The notes under the pieces: generated by a model
What the model was told of the DNA's origin: nothing
Database searches by the model: none
What the model saw: the letters and a program-made list of their open reading frames with translations, nothing else
Assembly (NCBI GenBank): GCA_030529655.1
Contig: JAUMWJ010000009.1
Span: forward strand, 1 to 53,495
DNA from: Eubacteriales bacterium
GTDB lineage: Bacteria > Bacillota > Clostridia > Oscillospirales > Oscillospiraceae
Direction: 5' to 3'
DNA: 53,495 nt
Shown: positions 1 through 9,135 of the stretch, in pieces
How positions within the stretch are numbered: position 1 is the first letter of the stretch
Layout: the number at the start of each line of letters is the position of its first letter
Made by a program: the position numbers and the translations under genes

Positions 1-76
1 GAACTAATTTTTCAATTCTAATGACTGTGTCCAGAAAACTGGGTACATATCACTGGCTGCCGTTTTTGCCGCTCAT

Positions 77-1822
77 TTACTTTTTAAAGCTGTCCTTCAA
101 GGATACACTGCGGTTAAAGACCAGATGATCAGCACTGCTGTCCCGGTTATCCAGACAGAAGTAGCCCACACGCATAAACTGGAAGGTAGGCGCATTCACG
201 CCGGTGCGGTTTTCCTGCTTGTCAAAAGCGGCGGCCACATCCACCATCGCCTTTTCCACCTTACATCCGTCCAAAATGATCAGCGAATCGGGATTCAGGC
301 AATCCAGGAAATTCTTATCGGCACCGTCGGGCTGGGCATCATTAAACAGATTATCGTACAGACGCACCTCGGCATCCACGCAGTTGTGAGCGTCCACCCA
401 ATGGATGGTAGCGCCCTTGACCTTGCGGCCATCGGCAGGATTACCGCCGCGGGACTCGGGATCGTATTCCACCTTCACCTCGGTAACACGGCCGTTTTCG
501 TCGGTTTCATAGCCCACGCATTTGACCAGATAAGCGCCCTTCAAACGGCATTCCGGACCGTTGGGCGTCAGGCGCTTGTACTTAGGGATCGGCTCTGCCA
601 TAAAGTCGTCCGCCTCGATCCACAGATCACGGCTGAAGGTAATGGTGTGGGTACCGGCTTCAGGATCGGTAGGATTGTTCTCCACCTCAAAGGACTCGCT
701 TTGACCCTCAGGATAGTTGACCACCGTCAGCTTCACAGGATGAAGCACCGCCATCGTGCGCTCGGCAGTAGCGTTCAGATCATCGCGCAGACAGTGTTCC
801 AGTGTGCTGTATTCAATCACGCTGGGAGTTTTACCCACACCGATCACCTCACAGAAGCTACGGATAGAATGGGCAGTATAACCACGGCGGCGCAGACCGC
901 ACAGGGTCGGCATACGGGGATCGTCCCAACCGGACACACGCTTTTCTTCCACCAACTGGCGCAGCTTACGCTTGGACATGACGGTATGGTCGATGCCAAG
1001 GCGGGCAAACTCGATCTGACGGGGTTTATGATAGGGAATGGACACATTGTTCACCACCCAGTCATACAGGGGACGGTGCTCCTCATACTCCAAAGAGCAC
1101 AGGGAGTGGGTAATACCCTCCAGTGCGTCCTGAATGGGGTGGGCAAAGTCATACATGGGGAAAATGCACCACTTGGTACCCTGGCGGTGGTGATTGATAA
1201 AGCGGATACGGTAGATGACGGGGTCACGCATATTGAAGTTGCCGCTGGCCAGATCGATCTTGGCGCGCAGGGTCATCTTGCCCTCTTCCACTTCGCCGTT
1301 CTTCATCATCTCGAACAGACGCAGATTCTCCTCGATAGGACGGTCACGGTAGGGAGAGGTAGCGGGGATACCGATGTCGCCGCGGTTGGCGCGGAACTCC
1401 TCGGGGGACATTTCGCACACATAGGCCAGACCCTTCTTGATCAGCTCGATTGCGTACTCATAGTCCTTCTCAAAATAGTCGGAGCCGTAATAGAAACGGT
1501 CGCCCCAGTCAAAGCCCAGCCAGTGGATATCCTGCTGGATAGCGTCCACGTACTCGGTGTCTTCCTTGGCGGGGTTAGTATCGTCCATACGCAGGTTGCA
1601 CAGACCGCCGTACTTTTCGGCAGTACCGAAGTCGATGCACAGTGCCTTGCAGTGACCGATGTGCAGATAGCCGTTAGGCTCCGGCGGGAAACGGGTGTGA
1701 ACGGTCATTCCCTGGAACTGACCACCCTCTGCGATGTCCTCGTCGATAAAATTGTGGATAAAGTTTTTGCTCTCCGTTACCTCCTCGGTTTCGGGGGTAT
1801 TGGTCTTCATTTCCTCGGTCAT
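77..1822 (-). CDS. glnS: Glutaminyl-tRNA synthetase
   Basis: Charges tRNA-Gln with glutamine in the cytoplasm (class I aminoacyl-tRNA synthetase). The 581-residue protein carries the GlnRS/eukaryal-GluRS type signature PPEPNGYLHIGH near residues 46-57 and a KMSKS-equivalent loop VMSKRK near 278-283, followed by the beta-barrel anticodon-binding domains expected for GlnRS. I place the start at the ATG at 1822 because AAGGAG lies nine bases upstream; an in-frame ATG at 1855 has no ribosome site. A promoter (1870-1898) lies just upstream, so it can be transcribed apart from rnmV. Many Firmicutes make Gln-tRNA by the GatCAB route; a GlnRS in Clostridia is usually regarded as acquired (family knowledge, not tested here). 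Confidence 0.95.
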   Translation of the reverse strand: MTEEMKTNTPETEEVTESKNFIHNFIDEDIAEGGQFQGMTVHTRFPPEPNGYLHIGHCKALCIDFGTAEKYGGLCNLRMDDTNPAKEDTEYVDAIQQDIHWLGFDWGDRFYYGSDYFEKDYEYAIELIKKGLAYVCEMSPEEFRANRGDIGIPATSPYRDRPIEENLRLFEMMKNGEVEEGKMTLRAKIDLASGNFNMRDPVIYRIRFINHHRQGTKWCIFPMYDFAHPIQDALEGITHSLCSLEYEEHRPLYDWVVNNVSIPYHKPRQIEFARLGIDHTVMSKRKLRQLVEEKRVSGWDDPRMPTLCGLRRRGYTAHSIRSFCEVIGVGKTPSVIEYSTLEHCLRDDLNATAERTMAVLHPVKLTVVNYPEGQSESFEVENNPTDPEAGTHTITFSRDLWIEADDFMAEPIPKYKRLTPNGPECRLKGAYLVKCVGYETDENGRVTEVKVEYDPESRGGNPADGRKVKGATIHWVDAHNCVDAEVRLYDNLFNDAQPDGADKNFLDCLNPDSLIILDGCKVEKAMVDVAAAFDKQENRTGVNAPTFQFMRVGYFCLDNRDSSADHLVFNRSVSLKDSFKK

Positions 1823-1869
1823 TTTCTCACACTCCTTGGTATCAAGAATTTGCATAAAAGCAATTTTAT

Positions 1870-1898
1870 ATTATACTGTCTGTTCCTCGTAATTGCAA
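1870..1898 (-). promoter_or_regulatory. Sigma-A type promoter of glnS
   Basis: On the minus strand TTGCAA (1893-1898) and TATAAT (1870-1875) are separated by exactly 17 bases and lie about 50 bases upstream of the glnS start codon. Confidence 0.65.
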
Positions 1899-1908
1899 GT
1901 TTTTTTAC

Positions 1909-2484
1909 TTACAATGCGTCAAATTCTTCCTGTGACAGCAGTAAATTCAGTGCCTCCAGCATGGCATTGGGTGTTAAATGGGCAGGCAGATGCAGCTTTT
2001 TCAGCAGGGCCTGCCGTTTTTCCACAGAATCGGGACCGATCAGACCTTTATCCAATAGATCTGCCTTTGTGATGTGGGTGATCGGCGTAACACTTTCCTT
2101 TCCCTCAAAGGTGGCACCTGCACGGCGCAAGGAATCCAGTAAGACAGCCGGCGTCATACCCTCCACCCCTATTTTCCCTTCTTTTCCTGCCTTGCGCTTG
2201 CGTCGTTCTTTCCCCAACACATCAGGAATATAGGCCTGCTTGATCTGATCGGGCGGAATGGCACCCTTGAGATAATTGCGGATCACAAAGCCGGCTCCGT
2301 CCGAGTCGGTCAGCAGGATCAATCCTCGCTTTTGCGCTAACTGCCGCAGAAAATCCACTTTTTCACGGTCGTTGAACACGGAAAACCCGCCGGTTTCCAC
2401 AATGGTGGCGTCCACCACCTGTGATAGCGCATTTTTATCGTAGCGGCCCTCCACCACGATGACTTCCTTGATCTTCTCTTTCAT
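1909..2484 (-). CDS. rnmV: Ribonuclease M5 (5S rRNA maturase)
   Basis: Matures the 5S rRNA precursor by double-strand cleavage in Firmicutes. The 191-residue protein opens with a TOPRIM domain: VVEGRYDK gives the catalytic glutamate at residue 12, and LTDSDGAG gives the metal-binding aspartates at 60 and 62. The C-terminal part (residues ~95-191) is the RNase M5-specific domain. The start codon overlaps the holA stop codon (ATGA, 2481-2484), which implies translational coupling; an upstream in-frame start at 2598 would lie deep inside holA and is rejected. In many Firmicutes rnmV sits beside rsmA/ksgA; here rsmA is in the same window but 34 kb away. Confidence 0.9.
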   Translation of the reverse strand: MKEKIKEVIVVEGRYDKNALSQVVDATIVETGGFSVFNDREKVDFLRQLAQKRGLILLTDSDGAGFVIRNYLKGAIPPDQIKQAYIPDVLGKERRKRKAGKEGKIGVEGMTPAVLLDSLRRAGATFEGKESVTPITHITKADLLDKGLIGPDSVEKRQALLKKLHLPAHLTPNAMLEALNLLLSQEEFDAL

Positions 2485-3527
2485 TTCCCTGATGCCAACT
2501 CCATCAAAAACAACTTCAGTTCCTGTTCGCTGTCCATATTTTTTTCGCTTTTCATGCGTCGGTCCAGTATCTGACAGCGTTTCACCGCTGCTGCACACCA
2601 GTCATGATCTACTCGTTTCGCCGCCTGTAACAGCAGCTTTGCCGGATAGTCCGAAGACATATTCCAAAGACTTTTCAGCCAGAATCGGTCTTTTCCTGCG
2701 TCCAACGCCATACGCGCCGTATAAAGGCGGCGCAGTTCCTTGCCGATGGCGGCCAATATAGCAATCGGATCGACCTGCATACGCAGCAATTCACCCAGCA
2801 CGTGGGCGGCATCGTCAAATTTTCCTGCCGTAATGGCGTTTGTCATGTCAAACACACGGGCATCTAAAATCGGTTCGCATACAGCGTTGATGTCAGCAAC
2901 CGTCACATTTGTTTCTTTGGCGTAGGCGCCGATTTTTTCGATTTCCGATACCAGATCGGTCATCAGTGTGCCGCAGGTGAACAGCAGATGGTCCGCCGTG
3001 GCTGCGTCAATATCATGTCCCACCGCCGCAAAACGCCGCTTGAGCCAACGCAGCAGTTGTTCCCGTTCCTGCTGGGCAAATTCCACTTCCGTCACGTAGC
3101 TGTCTAAGGCACCGATCAGCTTTTTCATCTTGCCGTCACGCTTATAGGGAAGCTGATCGTATACAAAGATCAGCGTGCAGTAATCCGGAAAATCGGACAG
3201 CAGGTCAATCAGCGCCGAACGCTGACTTTCCTCCAGCTTGAAAAGATCCATATCGCTGACGACCACCATGGTGTGCTGCGCCATCATGGGCATGGCTTCC
3301 ACGGTTTCAGCAAGTGTCTGTACGCTCAACCCCTTGCCGGACAGGCGGTGAAAGTTAAATTCTTCAAAACCTGCAGGGATCAGCAGCTCTTTGATTTCCT
3401 CCAGGCAGCGCTGACGCAGATAGGATTCCTCGCCTTGGAATATATAGATATTTTCCAGTTCGCCGTTCTTGATAGCGTTGCGCAGCTCTGAAAATCCGGC
3501 GCCCTTTGTCGCTTTTTTCGTTGCCAT
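2481..3527 (-). CDS. holA: DNA polymerase III delta subunit
   Basis: Clamp-loader subunit that opens the beta sliding clamp and helps load it at primed sites. The 348-residue length and overall pattern fit the HolA family: an N-terminal AAA-like fold beginning IYIFQGEESYL near residues 28-38 without a functional P-loop, a middle helical lid, and a C-terminal collar domain. It overlaps the comEC stop codon by one base (TAATG at 3525-3529) and its own stop overlaps the rnmV start, so comEC-holA-rnmV is one tightly coupled transcription unit. comEC next to holA is a common Firmicutes order. Confidence 0.93.
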   Translation of the reverse strand: MATKKATKGAGFSELRNAIKNGELENIYIFQGEESYLRQRCLEEIKELLIPAGFEEFNFHRLSGKGLSVQTLAETVEAMPMMAQHTMVVVSDMDLFKLEESQRSALIDLLSDFPDYCTLIFVYDQLPYKRDGKMKKLIGALDSYVTEVEFAQQEREQLLRWLKRRFAAVGHDIDAATADHLLFTCGTLMTDLVSEIEKIGAYAKETNVTVADINAVCEPILDARVFDMTNAITAGKFDDAAHVLGELLRMQVDPIAILAAIGKELRRLYTARMALDAGKDRFWLKSLWNMSSDYPAKLLLQAAKRVDHDWCAAAVKRCQILDRRMKSEKNMDSEQELKLFLMELASGK

Positions 3528-5803
3528 TACTCTACTCCCTCATGTACCGTTAATTGAATATTCCCGTTTTCGTCTGTGCGGTATACTTTTATCCCTGCTC
3601 TGTGTAACCGTTCCAGGGTTTCCGCTGCCGGATGTCCGTAGCTGTTGTCGCCCACACTGATGATGGCTGCCTCCGGGCGCAAGGCATCCAAAAATGCGTC
3701 GCATGAGCTGTACGATGAACCGTGGTGACTCACCACCAGAACCTCCGTATGCGGCAGGTTGTAAGCGGAAACAAATTTCTTTTCCGTTGATCCTGCCATA
3801 TCTCCGGTAATCAGCACGTCAAAACCGCCCGACGAGCATAGTACCGATAAACCCTGTTCGTTCAGGTCGCCTGTGCCTACCGGCGGATAAACAGTGATCA
3901 GGTTCTCCGCAAGGGATACGCGGCAAAGCTGCTTCACAAATGCCACCTCTATCCCCTTTTCCTCGGCAATGGATAACAGTCGGTCTTTCACCCCGTATTC
4001 ATCCGCAATCTCGGGCAGATATAGCGTAGTAACAGGTATGCGCTCCAGCACTTCATAAAGTCCGTTGGTATGATCGGCATGATAATGGCTCACCACAACG
4101 GCTTTGAGTTGTTTATATCCCATGCTGCCGATCCGGTCAGCCGTGCGTCCTCCCGGATCCATATAGCCGTTGCTGCTGCCGCAGTCCACCAGAATGGCAT
4201 CGTCTTTTGCGTAAAGCAAAACACTTTCGCCCTGTCCCACATTGAGCGCCATCACACCTAAGTCACCGGTATGATAGGGTAGTGTATTGAGGAATACCGT
4301 CAGCACCAGCATCGCAGATGCCAACACCGTTGCCACGGCATATTTTCGTTTGCGTCCGGGAGTCATATAGCACACGGCGAAAATGGCATAGAGATAGACC
4401 AACCAGTATTTTAGCAGTCGATTGGAAAAATACAGGGCGTAAAAGGGTAACTTCATCAGCTCCTTCGCCATCCACAACACATAATGGGTCAGGCCAACAG
4501 GGATCCATCCCATTATTTTTGCAAGCGGTAAGCAGAAAAAGCTGAGCAACACGGTGATGAAACCGATCATGAAATTCCAGCCTGCCGCCGCGACACACAG
4601 CAGATTGCTAAGCGGTGAAACCAGCGTAAATGTGTTGAAATAAAACGCTGTCAGCGGAACGGTAAAAAGCAGCGCGCCCACACAAGATGACACATTCGCC
4701 ATGAAAAATGTCCATGCAACGCCCGGCAGCTTTTTCTTTCCTTTCATCCACGCTGTGGTGAATTGATGCACTTTCCCCGATATACAAAGGATACCGGCTG
4801 TGGCGGCAAAGCTCAACTGCAAGCTGATAGAAGCTGCCGCAAAAGGATTGTGCAGCAAAATCACCAGCAGTGCTGCTCCCAATGCCGTGACCGGGTCGCT
4901 GTCACGCTTAAAAAGCGGAGCAAGCATGATGAACGACTGCATAATACAGGCGCGCACCACCGACGGAGTCAAACCCACCATCGTCATATAGAAAAGCAGC
5001 ACGCCGATTCCCACACCGCACAGCAAGCGACGGCGGCGCGGCGGAATGATGAACCCCAACAGACTCACCAGAAACGCGCAATGCAAACCGGAAACAGCAA
5101 ATAGATGGGCAAGTCCCACCTCAGAGACAGCCGTGCGATCACCCGTAGACATACCGGAGCTGTCTCCCGTTATCTCCGCCATGATGAAGCCCGCCGTCGT
5201 TTTGTCATCCCAGATCTTTCCGATCTGTTCTTTCATCTTATGCGCAGCGCGCTGCGGCAGGAAAAACAGTCCGGCGGATTTTCCATCCTCTGCCACAGGA
5301 TCTCCCTTACCGTACAGCAGCGCATATACACCTTTGGAAGTAAGGGTCGTGACCTCCGTGTCATGTATATGGCCGGCGTCCTGCCAATGTGCCGTACCGC
5401 TGATGCGCTGTCCCGGCTGAAGCGGCAGCAACTCCTCATCACCGTAGTATACCGCTTTGGCAAACGGTGTCAGGCGGATCGTCACCTTAGCACCGGTATC
5501 GGTCATCATCGGGTAATCTGTCACCACGCCGGAAAACGCCGCCTCCTCACCGCATTGACGGATAACAGGTTGCACAATCACCTCGCTGTACCCGGTAACA
5601 TACGCCAGTGATAAGCCGAACGCACACAAAATCACCACGATGCGCTTACAGAGCCGTTTGTGTTTGCGTAGTATCGCTAAGACGATAACGGCAAGCAACA
5701 AGGAAAAAACCGCTCCCCACAAATGCCAGCCATCCCACGGAAGATAGACAGCGAGAAAGACACCTGCTGCAAAGGAGAAGGCGATGGTTGCCAAAAGAAG
5801 CAT
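3527..5803 (-). CDS. comEC: ComEC/Rec2 DNA-uptake channel protein
   Basis: Polytopic inner-membrane protein forming the channel for single-stranded DNA import in natural transformation. The 758-residue protein has N-terminal hydrophobic segments, a central Competence domain with many membrane spans (about residues 200-480), and a C-terminal metallo-beta-lactamase-like domain whose motif VSHYHADHTNG lies near residue 572, followed by a second SHHGSS motif. All three regions are present, so the gene looks intact. The start at 5803 is chosen because AGGGGAGG precedes it; an ATG at 5827 lies upstream of that site. No other competence genes are in view, so competence itself cannot be claimed. Confidence 0.93.
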   Translation of the reverse strand: MLLLATIAFSFAAGVFLAVYLPWDGWHLWGAVFSLLLAVIVLAILRKHKRLCKRIVVILCAFGLSLAYVTGYSEVIVQPVIRQCGEEAAFSGVVTDYPMMTDTGAKVTIRLTPFAKAVYYGDEELLPLQPGQRISGTAHWQDAGHIHDTEVTTLTSKGVYALLYGKGDPVAEDGKSAGLFFLPQRAAHKMKEQIGKIWDDKTTAGFIMAEITGDSSGMSTGDRTAVSEVGLAHLFAVSGLHCAFLVSLLGFIIPPRRRRLLCGVGIGVLLFYMTMVGLTPSVVRACIMQSFIMLAPLFKRDSDPVTALGAALLVILLHNPFAAASISLQLSFAATAGILCISGKVHQFTTAWMKGKKKLPGVAWTFFMANVSSCVGALLFTVPLTAFYFNTFTLVSPLSNLLCVAAAGWNFMIGFITVLLSFFCLPLAKIMGWIPVGLTHYVLWMAKELMKLPFYALYFSNRLLKYWLVYLYAIFAVCYMTPGRKRKYAVATVLASAMLVLTVFLNTLPYHTGDLGVMALNVGQGESVLLYAKDDAILVDCGSSNGYMDPGGRTADRIGSMGYKQLKAVVVSHYHADHTNGLYEVLERIPVTTLYLPEIADEYGVKDRLLSIAEEKGIEVAFVKQLCRVSLAENLITVYPPVGTGDLNEQGLSVLCSSGGFDVLITGDMAGSTEKKFVSAYNLPHTEVLVVSHHGSSYSSCDAFLDALRPEAAIISVGDNSYGHPAAETLERLHRAGIKVYRTDENGNIQLTVHEGVE

Positions 5804-5865
5804 TTCCCCTCCCCTTTCTTTTAACAAAATTCGTACATATTATAGCAAAAAATCCCACCGAGTGC

Positions 5866-5905
5866 AAATACAAATCCCCACCTGCAAGGGTGGGGATTTG
5901 TATTT
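5866..5905 (-). terminator. Hairpin at end of the polyamine operon
   Basis: A perfect 17-base inverted repeat (5866-5882 and 5889-5905) with a six-base loop begins at the thioesterase stop codon. The T-rich part lies inside the stem rather than after it, so it is a likely but not textbook terminator. Confidence 0.6.
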
Positions 5906-6305
5906 ATTTCATGCGGGAAAGTTTATCGCTGCACTTCTGCAAAAAGTGGTCATTGCTGATAATGGCGCGGGTATGGGTTCCCTCACCGATCAGGCCCTCT
6001 TCGTCATAGGCAGCTACCTTGAATGTCACCATCTTTCCATTCTCAGAAACAGCGGTCACTTCGGCGGTGGCCGTCACCTTCATGCCCACCGGCGTAGGTG
6101 CCAAATGGCTGGACTGAATCTCCACGCCCACAGTTCCCTTTCCCTCGGGCAGTTCGCCCTGAATACACCACATGGCGGCACATTCCATCATGCCCATCAT
6201 GAACGGTGTGCCGAATACCTCCAGTCCGCCGGAGCCGACTGCCTTGGCGGTCATGTCAGCAGTAACGGTTTTTTCAACGGTATAGGTCATGCCAACGGTA
6301 ATCAC
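5904..6305 (-). CDS. Hotdog-fold thioesterase, FlK-like
   Basis: Probable acyl-CoA thioesterase of the fluoroacetyl-CoA thioesterase-like (FlK) hotdog family; the actual substrate cannot be read from sequence. The 133-residue protein shows the family pattern: a short N-terminal strand ending VGMTYTVEK, the region ECAAMW at the start of the central helix, and GVEIQSSHLAPTPVGM in the core strands. I choose GTG at 6305 as the start because AAAGGGGGAA sits six bases upstream; the ATG at 6341 lies inside potCD with no site. It starts 14 bases after the potCD stop, so it is the last gene of the polyamine transport operon. The link could be functional (acyl-polyamine or CoA housekeeping) or chance. 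Confidence 0.8.
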   Translation of the reverse strand: MITVGMTYTVEKTVTADMTAKAVGSGGLEVFGTPFMMGMMECAAMWCIQGELPEGKGTVGVEIQSSHLAPTPVGMKVTATAEVTAVSENGKMVTFKVAAYDEEGLIGEGTHTRAIISNDHFLQKCSDKLSRMK

Positions 6306-6319
6306 AAGCGGTTCCCCCT

Positions 6320-8284
6320 TTAAATACCCAGTTGGGTCCACAGGTCGTTATACAGCGTCAATGTTTTCCTGGGCAGATTCTCATACAGTTCACAGCGAGC
6401 CAACGTGTCATCCGGTGCCGCCATGATCTCATAGAGTTCTTCATCCAGTTCCTCGTCATAAGTCTCCAGATAATAATCAGGATACTGAGCCAAGGCCTCA
6501 GCATTGGGTGAGGCGTACCAAATATAGTCCATATTGGCAAGACTGGAGGTGGTGGAGGCAATGAAGTTGATCCATTCCTCAGCCTCTGCCTTATGCTGGC
6601 TGCTCTTGAGCACACACATGGCATCCACAAACCAGTTGCTGCCCTCTTTGGGCACCACAAAGCGCAGATCCTCGTTATTCTCCAGCATGGTCAGATAATC
6701 GCCGGCATAGTACATGGCGATGGCGGCGTTGCCGCCCTCCATCTTCTGAAAGACCTGATCCATCACGAATGCCTGATAGACACCGTGATTCTTAGCGCCT
6801 GCCAGCAGATCAAAGGCTTCCTGCAACTGCGCTTCATCAGTGGTGTTGATGCTGTAGCCCAGATCCAGCAGTGCTGCCGCCATAGCATCACGGGAGTTGT
6901 TGATCATCAGCACCTGTCCGGCATATTTCGGATCAAACATGGCGTCCCAGCTTGTGATCTCCTCGTCCACCATAGCGGAGTTATAGATAATGCCCAGCGT
7001 GCCCCAAGTATACGGCACAGTGTACTTGTTCTCAGGATCGTAGCTCAGATGCTTATACTGTTCACCGATCAAGGCATAGTTCGGAATATTATCATAGTTC
7101 AGCTCAGCCAACAGTCCCTCATCAATGAGGCGCGCCACCATATAATCCGAGGGCACGATCACATCGAAATCCGCACCGCCCATTTCAATGAGGGAATACA
7201 GTGCTTCGTTGCTCTCTGCCGTCTGGTAATTGACGGTGATACCTGTTTTTTCCTCAAATTCATCAATGAGACTTTCATCAATATATTCGCCCCACGAGCA
7301 CACATTCACCACACGGTCGGTGGTGGCCGTGCGGCCGGTGATGACCAGCACCGCCAACAACACACAGGTCATGACACCTGCCGCTACACGGCGCAGTACC
7401 TTATGCTCACGGCGGGGCTTTTGCACCTTGCCTTGTCGCTTGGCGTGGTTTTCACGCAGATTCACGATAGCCAACAGCACCAGCACCGTCACAAAGAGCA
7501 GCGTGGAAATGGCGTTAATCTCAGGGCTGACACGCTTTTTGGTCATACCGTAGATGGTCATGGCCAGCGTGGAAGTGGAAGATCCTGCGGTAAAATAGCT
7601 GATGATAAAATCGTCAATGGACATGGTGAATGCCGTCAACGCACCGGACACGATGCCCGGTTTAATCTCGGGAATCACCACTTTCCAAAACGCCTGCATC
7701 CATGTGCAGCCCAGATCCTGCGCCGCGTCGATGAGATTGCGATCCATCTGCCGCAGCTTGGGGCCCACGGACAAAATGACATAGGGAATATTGAAGCAAA
7801 TGTGGGCAATCAGCAGAGTACCGAAGCCCATGCTCAATTTGGTGGGCAGGGTGACAAGATTCTGCACGGAATTTACCCATGTGGCAATGCTGTTCCAGAA
7901 GCCAAAGAGCACCACGAACAGCAGACACAGACTGACACCTGTGACAATATCCGCATTCATCATGGGGATATTATTCACCGCCGTCAAGGGCTCACGCACC
8001 TTGCGGCGCATGGCATAAAAGCCAATGGCGGCAAAGGTGCCGGCAATGGTGGCAATAATCGTGGCAAGCAGGGACACCATCAGCGTGGTATACACGCTTT
8101 GCATAATCAGCCGATTGCGGAACAGCTCCACATACCAGTTCAGGGAAAACCCTTTCCAGACGCTGCTGCTGGTACCGGCATTAAAGGAAAAGATGATCAG
8201 AATGAAGATGGGCGCATACAGAAACAAAAAAGTCAGCGCCATCAGAATACGATCACCGGCGGAATTGCTTTTACGGTTTCTCAT
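6320..8284 (-). CDS. Fused spermidine/putrescine permease and binding protein PotCD
   Basis: A 654-residue fusion of two parts that are usually separate. Residues ~1-285 form a PotC-type ABC permease with six predicted membrane segments and the EAA coupling loop DAAQDLGCTWMQAFWKVVIP. A basic linker and one further hydrophobic segment (about 295-315) lead into residues ~320-654, a PotD-type extracellular binding protein beginning VCSWGEYIDE. There is no stop, frameshift or ribosome site at the junction, so the fusion looks genuine. The extra helix would tether the binding domain to the outer membrane face, giving one receptor per permease subunit. The start overlaps the potB stop (ATGA at 8281-8284). 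Similar potC-potD fusions occur in other Firmicutes. Confidence 0.93.
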   Translation of the reverse strand: MRNRKSNSAGDRILMALTFLFLYAPIFILIIFSFNAGTSSSVWKGFSLNWYVELFRNRLIMQSVYTTLMVSLLATIIATIAGTFAAIGFYAMRRKVREPLTAVNNIPMMNADIVTGVSLCLLFVVLFGFWNSIATWVNSVQNLVTLPTKLSMGFGTLLIAHICFNIPYVILSVGPKLRQMDRNLIDAAQDLGCTWMQAFWKVVIPEIKPGIVSGALTAFTMSIDDFIISYFTAGSSTSTLAMTIYGMTKKRVSPEINAISTLLFVTVLVLLAIVNLRENHAKRQGKVQKPRREHKVLRRVAAGVMTCVLLAVLVITGRTATTDRVVNVCSWGEYIDESLIDEFEEKTGITVNYQTAESNEALYSLIEMGGADFDVIVPSDYMVARLIDEGLLAELNYDNIPNYALIGEQYKHLSYDPENKYTVPYTWGTLGIIYNSAMVDEEITSWDAMFDPKYAGQVLMINNSRDAMAAALLDLGYSINTTDEAQLQEAFDLLAGAKNHGVYQAFVMDQVFQKMEGGNAAIAMYYAGDYLTMLENNEDLRFVVPKEGSNWFVDAMCVLKSSQHKAEAEEWINFIASTTSSLANMDYIWYASPNAEALAQYPDYYLETYDEELDEELYEIMAAPDDTLARCELYENLPRKTLTLYNDLWTQLGI

Positions 8285-9135
8285 AGCATCACCGCCTGTT
8301 CTTCACCCTCGCCGAAACGGTTCATGATGACCATACAGATCACCACGATGATCATCATCACAAGAGAGATGGCCGCACCAAGCTGAGGGTTATAGGCACC
8401 GCCCAAAAACTGACGCTCAATCAGGTCGCCCAGCAGCAGCTCCGTACCGCCGCCCAACATCTGCGAAATGGCAAAGGTGGACACCGAGGGGACAAATACC
8501 ATGGTGATACCCGACAACACGCCCGGCAGGGACAGAGGCAGGATCACGCGGCGAAACACCGTGGCAGAGTTGGCACCCAGATCGCGGGCGGCCTCCAGCA
8601 AAGAGTGATCCAGCTTGACGATAACAGAATAGATCGGCAGGATCATAAAGGGCAAGTAGTTATACACCATGCCCAGCACCACGGCTCCCTGTGTATTCAT
8701 CATGGGGAAAAACGCCAGATCAGCGCCCGTCATACGGTTATACAGCGAAATAATCCCCAGTTTTTGAAATAGTTGATTCAAAAGGCCGTTGTTCTCCAGT
8801 ATCGTCATCCAAGAGTAGGTGCGCAGCAGGAAATTCATCCACATGGGCAGCATGATCAGCACATTGGCCATGCGCTGAAACGATACACCCTCGCGGCTGA
8901 TAAAATAGGACACCGGATACCCGATGAGCAGACAAATCGCCGTAGCGATCAAAGCCAGCTTAAACGAGCGGAGAAATACCTCCGTATATGTGCCCATCTG
9001 GGCGAAGTTCTGGAGCGTAAAGCTGCCGGAAGCAGAGGAAAAGGCGTAGATCGTCATGATGACAATGGGCGCCACCACGAAAATCGCCATCCACACCACA
9101 TAAGGCACGGCGAAACGGGAGAGCTTATTTTTCAT
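8281..9135 (-). CDS. potB: Spermidine/putrescine ABC permease PotB
   Basis: Inner-membrane permease of the polyamine ABC importer, partner of the PotC part of the downstream fusion. The 284-residue protein has six predicted membrane segments and the EAA loop [20 protein letters not shown] that docks on PotA. The start at 9135 overlaps the last 11 bases of potA and has a purine-rich GGAGGAGAGCGAGG stretch directly upstream; the in-frame ATG at 9174 lacks this. Overlaps on both sides indicate translation coupled with potA and potCD. Confidence 0.93.
   Translation of the reverse strand: MKNKLSRFAVPYVVWMAIFVVAPIVIMTIYAFSSASGSFTLQNFAQMGTYTEVFLRSFKLALIATAICLLIGYPVSYFISREGVSFQRMANVLIMLPMWMNFLLRTYSWMTILENNGLLNQLFQKLGIISLYNRMTGADLAFFPMMNTQGAVVLGMVYNYLPFMILPIYSVIVKLDHSLLEAARDLGANSATVFRRVILPLSLPGVLSGITMVFVPSVSTFAISQMLGGGTELLLGDLIERQFLGGAYNPQLGAAISLVMMIIVVICMVIMNRFGEGEEQAVML

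Noticed and set aside
125-2233. Very long open frame opposite glnS and rnmV
   Set aside because: It runs antisense to two clearly identified genes, has no ribosome site, and its translation is rich in His, Gln and Ile, as mirror frames of GC-biased genes are. The same holds for 13691-15727, 20865-22241 and 25200-26360.
7300-7420. Frameshift or assembly join creating the PotC-PotD fusion
   Set aside because: The frame is open throughout, with a plausible hydrophobic linker and no stop or ribosome site at the junction.
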